64,000 nucleotides of DNA from Epiperipatus broadwayi. Lineage: Eukaryota > Onychophora > Udeonychophora > Euonychophora > Peripatidae. The position numbers and the translations under genes are program-made. Below the pieces are notes generated by a model, which saw only the letters and a program-made list of their open reading frames with translations, did no database searches and was not told the origin of the DNA. Each line of letters begins with the position of its first letter. Within the stretch, counting starts at the first letter, position 1. The stretch covers positions 6,304,269 through 6,368,268 of the forward strand of contig JAQFVV010012423.1 of the NCBI GenBank assembly GCA_028023455.1, written 5' to 3'. Shown here one piece after another: positions 35,771 to 47,940 of this stretch.

Positions 35771-36991
35771 ATACTGCTATAACATTGTATGGGATAATGT
35801 TTTACATTCAAAAATCATTGGAAAAAAAAAATTAACTCATCCAGTGATCAGGTAATGCTTTTAATATGAAGCCTTTTGTGTCTCTATTTATTTATATTAC
35901 TTTTAGTCATATTGAAGTTATTCTATCGATCATTGATCTGAACTGTGATTTTAATATTACAGGGGGGGGAGGTATTTTTGTTTTTTCAAACGTATTTTAT
36001 CTTATAATTAAATGCATAGCAGTTCTGATTATATTTTTTTTCATATTTTTATGCCCAAGCTCTAAGGTTTGAATTAGTAATGATAGGAATAAAATTAATA
36101 GATGAAGGAATCAATACTTGTAATCTTTTTGTAGGATACTATAATTAATAATGTTTTTCAAAACTATATTTTAGTCTTATCTCAGAAAAGTTTTGTGTAT
36201 GCAAGTTTATTTAAAAATCTTTCTGCCTAGAAAAAAAAAAGGGATTTAAAAAACATAGTCTAAATTTGGATTCTCGCTAAAATTTGACAAACCATGATGC
36301 CTATAGAATCACACATCAAAGGAATTATTGTAAAATCACGAAAGATTATGGAAGTAAATCAGGAAATAATGATAGTAATAAAGATTAATAAAAAGCTGAG
36401 AAAATTTAAGATTGATAAAGCGCTAACTTCATCTTTCTTACAAAGAGGTAGTTAAATGTAAACATGTTTTTGGGAAAAGCAAGTCTTTGAGTAAAATAAG
36501 TTTTCACGCTATTGGATTTACTATGTTTTTATTGGTTCCTTCTGTTATTGAAATGCTTAGACAAAATGCTAATAATAATATATTTTGAGCACACATTCCA
36601 ACAGTAAAATCAGACATTTATTGGGGAGTAGGGCTTCTATTTATTGTTGAATAATAATTATTACATCTCATTTTAACGTAGTGATTGCATAATTTATTCT
36701 TTCAATAATATTTTTTAATCTTAACGTATTCAATATAGTGATTTTTATAAAGGTGAATGCTTCTAATTACATCTAATTTATTTTTTAGGCTTATTAAAAA
36801 AAATTTCCCTTGTTATGACTCGCCCTCTTTTAATTTTACAAAATCTATTTTTTTTTCTGCCTTTATTTAATTTTGATTATTTTTTACATTCAATATCTGT
36901 ATATACTTAAATATATAATTGAACTTAAATGTTTTAGATTGACTTTCCTGATTGATTTTGGAAAAAATATGCAAACATTGAAATATAACTG
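35771..36991. other. AT-rich non-coding stretch
   Basis: No gene is recognised. The frame at 35866-36072 is hydrophobic, crosses a G run and has no family signature. Confidence 0.5.
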
Positions 36992-37087
36992 ATTTTTTTT
37001 TTTTCATATGTCAAATGCATTGACCGGGAAGCGAACCCAGGCTAGCTGCTTAAAAGGCAGCTATCCTAACTGCTAGGCCACTAACGA
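36992..37087 (-). repeat. tRNA-Gly-derived short SINE, second copy
   Basis: On the minus strand it has a tRNA-like body (GTGGCCTAGCAGTTAGG, then GGGTTCGCTTCCCGG), then CAATGCATTTGACATATG and a run of 13 A. The anticodon loop reads CTTTTAA instead of CTTCCAA. The tail word shared with 29388-29484 marks one SINE family. Confidence 0.75.
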
Positions 37088-38038
37088 AATTTTTTGCATA
37101 TAAAAATGACAGAAATTTGAGTGGTGATGCAACTAGGTAACAACTAATTTAAAAATGACAAAGCAATATGAAATCACATGACCTAATAATAACAATGATA
37201 TTTGTCTGATCTATCAGACAAGGATTATTGCACATGTTTTTAGCTTGCATTGCTAATATTCTATTTAAATTATTACATGAAAAAATTGTTCTATTTCAAT
37301 GTCTATATTTATTATTCATAAAAATTTCATATATATATATAATATTAAAACACTGCAACAGAGAATAAAAATAAAATATAATTAAATAAACCAATTATAC
37401 ATTCAATGCATAAACATCATAATCATGGATATATATAAAAACTATTCTTTTAACAACTTAAATAATCAAGATAATAAATTTTCTGATTACATCAAATTTC
37501 AGATTATTGACTAAATGTAAAAATTATGTTGAATACATATTTTGTATGAAAATATTATGTAGAATGATTTGTCATTTATGTATATGACAATCTAACAACA
37601 AACATTTAATATGTGTACTGATTTTAACAACACTCCAAATATATTTTTTTTATCTATTTCATTATGTCTTGATTTATTTATCACCATCTTCAATCACCAT
37701 CAGTCGACTGCATGATGAAAGTCTCCCTGCGTTTTATAAATCTTTTACAAAAATAGAGATCCAGTTTAAGTCATTACTTGTTCATCTGTTATAATGCTTT
37801 CTAGCAATATATCCAGTCCACATCTACTTCCATCTTTTAATTCTTTCAATGTGGTCAGTAATATCTATTTGTTCTTTTAGCCATAAAAGTTTATTTTCAG
37901 TTTTTAATTGTTACTCTTCATATTCCACCTTTATTGTTAAAAGATCATGTCTTGACAACAGTTTGAAATTTTTGATTGTTAACTCTATTGGGATTGTCTA
38001 AGCATTGACTGGTTTCTAATAGTTATATATATATATAT

Positions 38039-38071
<33 letters not shown>

Positions 38072-38187
38072 TATATATATATATATATATATATTTACAT
38101 GTCTGAAATTTCATACTTTCTGCTTAATAGTTATGTATTAGATAAGTGCGGGCTTTTGAGTTGGTATTTTAGATCTAGTGACTGAAT

Positions 38188-38248
38188 GTCCTAGCTCCTC
38201 ACTGAGGTGATCCAAAAGCTCAAAACTGACCAGTGGGAGGATAGGGAT
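38188..38248 (+). ncRNA. decayed hammerhead, R1 copy B
   Basis: The GTCC, TCCTCA and outer GGAT strands are kept. The core reads CTGAGGTGA instead of CTGATGA and CAAAA instead of CGAAA. Not expected to cleave. Confidence 0.45.
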
Positions 38249-38608
38249 AATTTTAGATAGAGATTTTAAATGGTTTCTCTTGTGTCACTTATCAATAAGA
38301 GCTTGTTAGAGCTATTGTTACACTTTCTATATTGCATATCTATAATACAAGTTTAAAACAAATCATACAATATATGACTTGCTTTATTGATTATTATAAT
38401 TTTCCCTTGATGCTTTGGCAACATTATATTGCTGAGGTTAGTAATGTATGATGATGCTGAAGTGTGTTTAGACCCATATGGCTATTTAAGTCAGAGAGTT
38501 TGATTTAAAGACATTTACATGTCTGGAAATTTCAGATTTTCTACTTAATAGTTACATATTAGATAAGTGCTGGCTTTTGAGTTTGTATTTTAGATCTAGT
38601 GTCTGAAT

Positions 38609-38669
38609 GTCCTAGCTCTTCACTGAAGTGAGCCAAAAGCTCAAAACCAATTGATCTGAGGATAGGGAT
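38609..38669 (+). ncRNA. decayed hammerhead, R1 copy C
   Basis: Stem I strands TCTTCA and TGAGGA still pair fully (with one G-U), and outer strands GTCC and GGAT pair too. The core reads CTGAAGTGA and CAAAA, so the ribozyme is broken. A GATC precedes the predicted cleavage point. Confidence 0.45.
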
Positions 38670-38754
38670 AATTCTAGGTAGAAATTTTAAATGCTTTTTC
38701 TTGCAGCACTTGTCAATAAGAGTTTGTTAGATCTATTGGTATGCTCCCTATATT

Positions 38755-38755
38755 A

Positions 38756-38851
<96 letters not shown>
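38755..38851. repeat. (TC)n(AC)n(TA)n compound microsatellite
   Basis: Three dinucleotide runs follow one another directly at the edge of the R1-bearing insertion. Confidence 0.95.
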
Positions 38852-41100
38852 GTTTATTTAATGATTTAAATTTCCTATTTTAAACATATAGGAATATTTC
38901 TTTATCATACTAAGTTATTTGTATTTCAAATACTCATACAAGTTTAATTCTATGCTTGATTTTTTCCATTATATTTTCACCTGTATTAAAAATATGACTA
39001 AGATATTTGTTGTTAATTTTTTCTAATTTATGATTATCAAACTTTATTTTCTTCTGAGAAAATCTATTAAACACTATTTTAGTTTTTTTTATATCATTTA
39101 TCTTTAATTCTACCTTCTTACTTTCATCAGATAGCTCTTGGAATATTTCTTGAAGCCGTAAAGTATTATTTGCAAAAACAATAGCATTATCTACAAATTC
39201 TAGATAACTTAAATCATCTTCCTTTACATTTTCCCCTTAATTTACTATTTTAATCCAAAAAATAAATTATTTTTTCTAAAACTGCTGTGAAAAGTTTTTA
39301 AGATATGGAATCACTCTGTCATATACTCTTCTTAATGTTAATTTTTTTAGTATAACCTTGTAATCTAATCATTGCTGTTGCATTTTTGGTCCAATGCTTC
39401 CATCACTTAGGAACACTTATACAAGTAAATGACTTTGTATAATCTATAAATCCAAAATATAAAGAAAATTCATATTCATTGATCTGAATACTTGGATGGG
39501 ATCCAGTTTTAAATCATTTCTTTTATTAGTTAAAATCCAACATTGACTTTAGATGAGTTGTAAATATCTTGATAAAAATTTTATATAGAACTAATAGAAG
39601 ACTGATGAAGTTGAAATTGTTAATAATTTCTTTATCATCATTCTTAAATATTAATATTGCATTCTTCCAATCAACTGGTATTATTTCATCACCTGTTTGT
39701 TTTAAGATATCAATAATAGTTGCTTCGTTTTTTGAGCTATTTAATTACATGTCTCCTCTCTTTATCCAACATGCTTGGCAGTTTAGAAGATATACTAATG
39801 GTAGAGAATACTTTGGTTTTTTTTATTCTTTATTTCTATGTAATTTTTTATACATTTCATGATGATAACCTTTCTTCTTAATAATATTTTTAATATTTTT
39901 TTCTATTGCTGAAAACTTTCTTTGCAATATCAAGATGTTTTGTTTTAAGAGCTTTTAATCTCTCCTATAGCTTTTTTGCCAATTCACAATTATACTTTCT
40001 ATATTATTAACTTTTTTGGACCATTTCAGAAAGCTCTAGATATTCAGTTTTTGTTAATGGATCTTTTTTTTTTTTTTTAAAAAAAGATGTTCTTTTTTCT
40101 TTCCTCAACAACAATTTTGTTGCTAAATTACTGGCTTTTTTGTACCAGCTATTGTTTTATCAATTACTAATGGAGCATCAGTTATCCTTCTATTGATTTC
40201 AATCAAGTTTGAATCATCTTTAAAATATATTCTAAAATCAGTTGCCAGTTCTAATTTAAATTGACTGGGTTTTTGAAGCTTTGGCATATCAATTCCTAAT
40301 ACAGACTTTTTAAAATAGTTTTCATCTCTAGTTTAATACATATTTTATAACTCACTAATCAATGATCACTTACTGTGCTGAATCTATTCAAAGCATTATA
40401 ATTTTGAAATATCTATTTTCTGTTAGTCAAATTATTATCCAATATTGATCTATCTTTATTAGGATAATCCATGTTCATTTCCATTTTATATTTTTTTCAA
40501 CAAAAGAATTCATATTACAGAATACTTTTTTTTTCTGAAAACTCCTCAAGTCTGTGTCTTCTCTCATTTTTATCACTATAATAAAATTTAACCAAAACAG
40601 TTTCACCTTTCAATTGTTTATCAATACTAACATTAAGGTTTTCTATAACAATTTTGTTTGATCTGAACAAATTCATTTTCTACAGTCATATGAAAATCAT
40701 TTACTTTTTTGTCATTATGACAAAACCTCAATTACCTGCATTTAATATATTCCATTAATTTGAATAATTAATTTTGCTATTCTCTCTGTTCTACCATCAA
40801 ATTCCACAATCTTGTTATTATAATGAATCCTCTTCCACTTGTGTTTCCAATATATGTGCCATTGTAGTAAGATGCATGTCTACTTTTAAAATAAATCATT
40901 TCATCTTTTTTCTAACTTTACAAAGTTCAATCAATATTAAACAGTTATTTTTCCAATCATACAATTTTCTTTCTATTGAAAGTAATAAATCAAAGATCAT
41001 CAACAGATAGCAATCTAGATCTGCAATCAGGGGATTCTTTGCTAACTATTAATTTGTTTTATGGCTTCTTAGCCTCTTAGAAATAAGGGCCATAATTTAG

Positions 41101-42299
41101 TTTTGCTTATCATGATTATAAATATGTTCATTTACACACACATTCAGGAAAACTCAACAGATATTTCAATTAAAAAGTATCAGGCAACTAAGAAGAAAAT
41201 CATGTTTTTTGAATCTTCAATTCAGAGATGGTGGCTGATACATTTTGGTGAAAAACCCAACAATGTTTGTTTATATAGTACTAACAGCTGCAACTATAAA
41301 ATGTATAAAGTGGACATTAAATTCTGAATGGCTTCTTGAAAGTCTCAAGGAAATATCATAAGAACTTTCAAATAACAAAATATTTCTTTTAAATTAAAAC
41401 AATATATATTGAAATATATATTATCTATAATTATTATAGAAAAATAAAAAATAATAATTTGAATTAAATGTTTGATGTTTTATAACATTGGAAGTCTGAA
41501 GATATAACATTTTAACATAAATACTATAAATTTGTTACCTTTCAAAAATAATTCATTATTAAGTAAAACATCATAAGGAATGCTTCTATGCAATTTTTAA
41601 CAGTTTTTACAAAAGACCAAAAGATTTTATTTTTCGGAAAGCATTTCAAAAGAAATTCTCCGAAAGCGCTAAGCCTTATAATTCTTTTCTAATAATACTT
41701 ATAAGCTTCACTTTCTTGCGTAAAGCGCAATTTAAAACTTACCACTCAAAGGTGTAGTAAAAGCAAGGATTATATTTGATTAAATTGATTTAAGCAAAAA
41801 ATTATTTGGTTTATTTGTATAAATTTATTAAAGAAGTAACTTATATGCTACATGGTATATATTTTTACAATTCCATACTGAAATAAATTTTTAAAAAACA
41901 ATTGCAATAAATAATGATAATATATATATATTATTTCAAGGAATTTGTAATATAATTTTTATTTAGTTATTTAATAAAAATAATTCAAAATTATGTCATT
42001 AAATTATATGTATGGGTTAGAAATATAAGTTTTAAAGTATATTATGTCATTTAAAATATATTAATGGAATCGAAATATGTTTTATAGTATAATTAATTAT
42101 AAACATATGTGTGGGAGCAGATGGATATTAACTTATTAATATTTTATAATCCCCAAAAAATATTTAACATTTAAATAAGTTATATATATATATATAATTA
42201 GAAGTTTTTCATGTACTTATAGATGTAATTATTGAATCTTTTAATAAAGTTTTCTATATAAAATTCTAGATGACTTTCATTTATGATATAAAGAGGCAA
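41101..42299. other. AT-rich non-coding stretch
   Basis: No gene is recognised. The frame 41103-41327 has no family signature and may be the remains of the LINE 5' region. Confidence 0.45.
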
Positions 42300-44066
42300 A
42301 TAACCTAAAAACAGGCATTTGCAAATTGAAATCACATCATTTAGTAATAGTCAGAGCCGAGATTTGCAATATTTTTTTAAAAAACTAAGCTTCCTAAAAA
42401 TAATATTTCAAAGAAAGAAAGACAAGCATTAAATAATATAAAATTGGACAAATCAATTATTGTACTTTCAGCTGATAAAGGTAATGCTGCTGTAGTTATG
42501 GATCATGACATTTACCATAATAAAATTTTAGATGTGTGTAATGATAAAACCTATAAACTATCAAAAAGAGATCATACTACATATTTGGAAAAAACAACAA
42601 AGCAATTATTAATAAATCGCCTATTGAAACAGAGATAAAAAAAATAATAATCCCTCGTGAAAAATCATCTGTCTGTCCAAAATTTTATGGACTTCCAAAA
42701 ATTCACAAGCCAGATACCCCCCTTTGTCCAATAGTAAGCACAATAGGATCTCCAACTCATATTTTAGCTAGATATTTATCAGATCTAATTAAACCTACAA
42801 TCCCATCTATCTATTAAATTATGCATTAAAAATTCTTTTCATTTTATTTCTGTTTTTAAAAAATTTAAAAATTAATGCTAATGACATTCTGGTCAGTTTT
42901 GATGTCTTGTCTTTAACATTCCAATTGATGAAGCTTTAAATATAATTTCACAATGTTGCAATTTACCAGGCCATATTATTGCTTTGATTAAACATTGTCT
43001 CTTGAACATATATTTTGTATACAATAGACAGCATTGCAGACAAGTTTTTGCTACTCCTATGGGCTCACCTATCTCAGGAGTAATAACTGGTTTATTCATG
43101 GAAAATATAGAAACTCGTGCTTTAGAATCATCATCTTTAAAATCTCTCATTTGGCTCAGATACATAGATGACATTTTTGTCATATGGCAACATGGAAAAA
43201 ATTAATTAGATGATTTTTTTTTTACATTTAAATAATATGCATCCATATATTAAATTTACAACGGAGTCAGTGTCTGATGGAAAACTTCTTTTTCTTGATG
43301 TTCTAGTCACCAGAACACCAAATAGTTTATCTTTTTCGATTTACAGAAAGAATACACACACAGACAGATATTTATATTTCAATTCTCATTATCACCCAAC
43401 TCATATAGTTTCTGTAGCCAAAACTCTTTTAAATAAAGCAATTAACCTTTCAGATAAGTCACATCTGAAAGAAGAAATAAATCATATTAATAGTGTTTTA
43501 TTAGCAAATAGTTATAATTATAAATTTATAAAAAAAAACTTTTTTCAAACCCAAAATAAGCAAAATAGGAAACAAAAAGAGGATAAATCATCTATTAGGA
43601 TTTGTGTTTTATATGTAAAAGAAACTACAGCAGTATTGGATGAATATTAAAATTCTATAATATAAATACAGCATTTTCTACTCATCAAAAGATCAGCAAT
43701 TTAATAACCAAGCCTAAGGATTCAATCTCTCTTGAATCTCATGATGTTTATCAAATCTTATATGAAAATTGTAAAGCTTCTTTCATAGGTATGAGTAATC
43801 ATTGCATCAGTGTTAGGAGAGATGAGCATGCTAATGCAGTTAAACAACACTGATCATCATCAGCACTCTCACTCCATATTATAGATTCAGGTCATAAAAT
43901 TGATTTTTCTAGTACCAGGATTATATTCAGATGTGATAATCTCTACCAGTACAAAATTAGAAAAGCCATTGAGATACTTAAAAGACCAGGTTGTATCAAT
44001 AAGCAAGATGATACATGCAAACTTCCTTCTTTTTGGAAAGATATTTTTAAAAAACATCCTTAATTT
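42300..44066 (+). pseudogene. Penelope-like element with RT and GIY-YIG, second lineage
   Basis: The RT N-terminal region is at 42444-42638 (LSADKGNAAVVMDHD). Then come KFYGLPKIHKPDTPLCP and PIVSTIGSP (about 42680-42760), ATPMGSPISG (motif B, about 43044-43080), LRYIDDIFVIW (motif C, about 43156-43190) and thumb sequence LFLDVLVTRTPNS (43210-43650). After frame changes the GIY-YIG region follows (IYQILYENC-type word, then FIGMSNHCISVRRDEHANAV, about 43745-43845) and a C-terminal HIIDSGHKIDF word. The words are closer to Penelope/Poseidon-type elements than the copies at 31-34 kb. Several frameshifts and stops break it, though each catalytic block is readable. Confidence 0.88.
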
Positions 44067-44715
44067 AACATTTTTGCTATTGGTAGAACTTTGACATTTT
44101 TTTTCAAATCAGTGATTGTAGTGCCTCTACAACCATCTTTCTACCTTTCATCATCCAGTAGATGACTTGTGTGATCAAGTTGAAATGTCAGTATATCAAT
44201 ATTTAAATTTTTAACATGGAAAAACATGTAAAATATGTCTTTATATATGCAACCCATGAAAATCTTTGTATCTATATATATATATTACTATAAAAGTAAC
44301 GATATAATATAACAATAAACCTAAAAAAAATGTAGCTATTATTATAAAATAAAATTTACATTTATTTTACATTTTAAAATGTAAACATTTTTTAAGTTCT
44401 TAATTTAATACTCATTTATAAAATGCAAATTTTGGTAACTAAATCCATAAATTAAATTTATGATAACAGTTTTATTACATTCCCTATATTATTATAATTA
44501 AAATAATGTATATAAAGTCTTAGATATAGTATTTCATGACATCACAAATCTAAAAATGCAGATACTTTTTCTAATCTCTCATGATAAATATGTATATAAG
44601 ATCTATTGCTTTCTCCAAAAAAGGTCAAAGAGCAAACATATTTGAGGACATATTATTGCTTGAGAATTAAAAATAATCATTGACAAATTATGATTATTAA
44701 GAATAAACATATATA
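44067..44715. other. Penelope-like 3' flank and AT-rich DNA
   Basis: No gene. A stem (CTTG...CAAG) followed by GAAA at 44165-44186 faintly resembles a hammerhead but lacks CTGATGA. The rest shows nothing. Confidence 0.4.
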
Positions 44716-44985
44716 ATTTAGTCAGTTGGTTAGAGTGTTACCTTAAAATTCAATATTCAAGAATCTAATGGTCCAGGTTTGATTCCCAAGCTAGTACTAT
44801 CACTGGTCAAGCCAGCAACATCTGAAGAATAGAGGAGAATAATACCACTGGAAATGTACGTGTACTATTACTAACGGTCGAATGTAATTAGAAAATTTAA
44901 ATAAGGTTTAATTTTTTTTAAAGACATTCAATACTTAATATTAGATGATGCAAATAATCTGATATATAAATACAAATATATAATT
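44716..44985 (+). repeat. tRNA-like SINE, second copy
   Basis: It matches 31966-32242: TCAGTTGGTTAGAG, TTACCTTAAAATTCAATA, GTTTGATTCCCA, GCTAGTACT, GAGAATAATACC, AAAGACATTCAATACT and TTAGATGATG. It lacks the first bases of the head and the inverted 5' piece of the other copy. Confidence 0.75.
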
Positions 44986-46063
44986 CATATATATACCCAT
45001 ACATATGAGTAATATCATAGACTGCAGTTACATTTGTATTTTATTTGATGACAATTATTTTTTATCTATAAAAATTGAAATTATAGATATAAGATTTACT
45101 TTTAATAATGTCGTATAATTTAAAAAAACTCACATTTTTTTCTTTTCAAAATCATTTTGAATCTTTTTTCAAAAATCTGATAACTTCTTTTTTCATTCAA
45201 AACAAAGAAGTCAGAAATTTAGAAATAAAAGCATTGTATTTCAAATTTTAATATCTCCTATTTTTGAAGCCAAACACAAACAGAATTTATCAAATTACAG
45301 ATTGTTTGCGTACTTTCCAATGACGTAGCATATAATGATGTAGCGTAAACAATCTTCCACCAATTGTGCTCTGAAAATAGCATTTTTCAAAAAAAAGAAA
45401 GAGTCCCATAAGACACACTGATGAGTAATGGCACATTTAGACATACTAAAAAATAATTTATTCTAAAAAATCGAATTATAAATACTTTACAATATTCCTC
45501 TTTTAATGGAAAGTAAATCTAAAGGTATTTTTGAATATTAAGAAGATTTTAAAAGCAGCAGATTTTAAAAGAACTTTGAATTCTTTTTTAAAAGAATTAA
45601 TTGAATTGTAAAACTTGAAATTTTTTTTTGAAATAAACAAATAATTTAAAATTGTCATAAACCAGCCAATTTTCATCCTATTGAAAAAGAGAGACGAATT
45701 ACGAAAAATAATTTTTATGTAAATTGAAATGGAATTTTATGCAAAAATAGAAAAAAAACATTGTTATTTAGATATGCCTTGTGGATATAAACATGCAAGC
45801 AGTTAATGATCTCAGTTACGACAAAAACATATATTCATCAGAGACTATTTGATATTTTTATTAAACTTTGTCACTTTAAATATCATAAACATTTCTGTAG
45901 ATGGCACAATTTAAATTAATATATTATATATAATAGATTACAGATTAAATGATATGACCTTCAAACCAGTATCACGTTGATATATATATATTAAATTAAA
46001 GATAGTTCAATGTGTATATAAACAAAGGAAATAAATCACCCTCCTTCAGTCTATGAAAGAATC
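44986..46063. other. AT-rich non-coding stretch
   Basis: No gene. A small inverted repeat (GATTGTTTGCG and GCGTAAACAATC) with two ATGACGTAGC/ATGATGTAGC words lies at 45299-45355. Confidence 0.45.
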
Positions 46064-46129
46064 ATGAATAAAGTAAATTCAGCTATTCTTGCATCTCTAA
46101 TGTTTATAAGCATACTTTTGTCAACATTG
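46064..46129 (+). CDS. candidate signal-peptide exon (copy 1)
   Basis: The ATG at 46064 opens a peptide with MNK, a hydrophobic stretch (AILASLMFISILLSTL) and a possible splice donor GTAATA at 46130. A TATATAAA word lies about 45 bp upstream. A diverged copy of the same ATG region occurs at 47249, sharing MNK and ISILLST. This would suit the first exon of a small secreted peptide gene, but no second exon was recognised, and reading on without splicing gives 75 aa with no family signature. It could equally be non-coding duplicated DNA. Confidence 0.25.
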
Positions 46130-46267
46130 GTAATAATTCAGAATGAAAAAAAAATTCATCCAGATAAATTATGGCATTTAATAGTTATTAAATTAATAAT
46201 TAAATTGTACAAGGCTGGAGACAAATTCTTTTTTAACACATTGATTATACTTTTAGAGAATGGCTTA

Positions 46268-46468
46268 GTCAAACAATGTATTTTTTTTTAATTATAGAGG
46301 GACCTCTCAAACCTCGACACAAGTTAATGCCTTTATAAAGATATGAATGGCAGTCTTATCTTTAACCTAAATTCCTATTTAAGATGTCCATTCTTATATT
46401 TATAAAGTTGCTATCTTGGGTCAAGGTTTGAGATATCCCCCTATAGTCAAAAAATGGCATTGTTTGAC
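46268..46468. mobile_element. palindromic MITE with TA flanks (Tc1/mariner-like)
   Basis: The tips are GTCAAACAATG and its exact reverse complement, directly bracketed by TA (46266-46267 and 46469-46470). The arms continue with imperfect pairing (TATAGAGGGA and CTCTCAAACCTCGAC against their inverted counterparts) to a small loop near 46370. There is no coding capacity. TA duplication and long inverted arms fit a Tc1/mariner-type MITE. Confidence 0.65.
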
Positions 46469-46567
46469 TATTATAAATGTTTAATGCATATATGATAATG
46501 GTTAAGGCCTTTCTCTGAATGTATTTACATATTTCCTATTTTCTTAATAAATAATCACGACTTTATT

Positions 46568-47070
46568 GCACATTGATTATAAATAAATACTAAATATGAT
46601 ATAGAATAAAATATAAACAACAAAATAATATATGACAATAGCTGTAATATAATTATAACATGAAAAAGCCCTTTTTGGCAATTTTTAATTTTTGCCCTTT
46701 TCAATATGTCTTGGTTAACTACAAAAAACAACCTATATTGCATACATAGCGACATCTACTGGCTCTATATAAAATTAACACAAGCCTATAATTATGATTT
46801 AGTATCTTTATGATAACACAGATTATCCATGTGTTTTTCATTATCCAATTATTAAATTAATTGACATTTTGTTTTATAGATGTCACTATGTATGCAATAT
46901 AGGTTGTTTTTTGTAGTTAACCAAGACATATTGAAAAGGTCAAAAATTAAAAATTGCCAAAAAGGGTTTTTTTTATGTTATGATTATATTACAGCTATTA
47001 TCATATATTATTTTGTTGTTATATAAACATATTTTATTCTATATCATATTTAGGATTTATTTATAATTGC
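46568..47070. repeat. inverted repeat, arms about 190 bp
   Basis: 46568-46756 and 46879-47070 are near-identical inverted arms (shared words GACATATTGAAAAGG, AAAATTAAAAATTGCCAAAA, TAGTTAACCAAGACATATTG) around a loop of about 120 bp. Divergence is low, so the duplication is young. The minus-strand frame 46555-46755 lies in the left arm and has no family signature. Confidence 0.85.
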
Positions 47071-47248
47071 AAAATCAACATAAAGAATTTAGTTCATTGT
47101 ACTTTAGACATTGATTATAATAATTAAATATGGATTTAATATGTAAATATCAAATTAAACATAACTCAATATATATATGTAAGCAAAATGAATAAATCAT
47201 CTCTCCTCATGCTATGGATTAAAAACACTAAATGTTGAACAGAAGATC

Positions 47249-47314
47249 ATGAATAAAATGAATCCATCTATTTTTGGAGTTCTGATAGTTATAAGCATAC
47301 TTTTGTCAACATAA
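47249..47314 (+). pseudogene. candidate signal-peptide exon (copy 2, broken)
   Basis: It resembles 46064-46129 at the DNA and peptide level (MNKMNPSIFG..., ISILLST) but has an in-frame TAA directly before the GTATTA that aligns with the other copy's donor. If the first copy is a real exon, this one is a pseudo-copy. Confidence 0.2.
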
Positions 47315-47469
47315 GTATTAAGTGCCATATTCCATTTGGCAATATTTAATTCATTAATATATACATTTTCTTATTTATTACAGTTTATTATCTATTTATT
47401 ATTTAATTTGTCTCTCTGTTTATTTTTCTATAAATCTGTTATTTACTTGTTTCTTTATCCATATATCAA

Positions 47470-47940
47470 GATACCCATCTATCTTTTTTAGTAATCTCTC
47501 TATCTGCTTATGTATTTACATTCTCTCTATCATTTTATCTATATATCTTTATCTATCTACCTATCTATCTATCTATTTATTTCTCTTTATGTTAATCTAT
47601 TTATCTGTCATTTATTTATTTCTCTGGTTTTCTACCTATGCAATTATTTATGCATTCAGATTTAACTATCTAGTCAATGACATATTCTCTACATATCTTT
47701 ATATTTGTCTATCTATCTATGCATCTATCTATGTATCTACCCACTCATCCATTCATCTATATATCATATCCATCTGTCCATTCAATCATCTATATCCATT
47801 CAGCCATATATCCATATATCCATCCATGCATATATTTATTCATCCATCCATCTATCTGGTTTTTTATCTACCCATCTATATACTTATGCTTTTCTACCTA
47901 TTCATATATTTATGTATCCAATCATTCCTGTAATTATCTG
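47470..47940. repeat. degenerate TCTA/CATC tetranucleotide array
   Basis: Irregular CTAT, CATC and TTTA units fill the stretch, continuing in part at 48275-48362. All three forward frames are open at 47589-47985, which is expected of a stop-poor tetranucleotide repeat and is not evidence of genes. Confidence 0.85.

Larger units (their letters stand above)
38026..38865. mobile_element. insertion carrying two direct R1 hammerhead repeats
   Basis: The insertion splits the RTE-like LINE coding region. Its order is a (TA)n run (38026-38095), R1 copy B (about 38096-38335), 180 bp of other sequence, R1 copy C (about 38516-38753), and a (TC)n(AC)n(TA)n run. The two R1 copies are direct repeats with ribozyme cores 421 bp apart. 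This is the layout of a retrozyme or of a Penelope-like terminal repeat pair, but both cores are decayed. The exact ends are hidden in TA-rich DNA. Confidence 0.6.
37670..41100 (-). pseudogene. RTE-like LINE, decayed and interrupted
   Basis: Read on the minus strand: decayed endonuclease and linker sequence (about 41100-39750), then RT sequence with words such as PVDWKNAILIF, LYKIFIKIFTTHL, FGFIDYTKSF (motif A), DSIS*KLFTAVLEKI (motif B) and LSYLEFVDNAIVFAN (motif C, usually FADD). RT-associated sequence continues to about 38880. It resumes beyond the 38026-38865 insertion with ITDHIERIKRWKWMWTGYIA (37.9-37.8 kb), the conserved tail of RTE-like proteins, and ends in a GAT/GGT-rich 3' end. Many stops are present and the ADD motif is lost, so it is dead. 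The short frame 39569-39862 on the other strand is a shadow. Confidence 0.75.

Noticed and set aside
39601-39625. CTGATGA followed by GAAA on the plus strand
   Set aside because: It lies antisense within RTE-like LINE coding sequence, and no stem II or stem I pairs around it.
42893-43183. Minus-strand open frame of 96 aa
   Set aside because: It is the antisense shadow of the Penelope-like RT.
44154-44196. Hammerhead-like stem and GAAA downstream of the second Penelope-like element
   Set aside because: The CTGATGA core reads TAGATGA and stem I does not pair, so the support is too weak.
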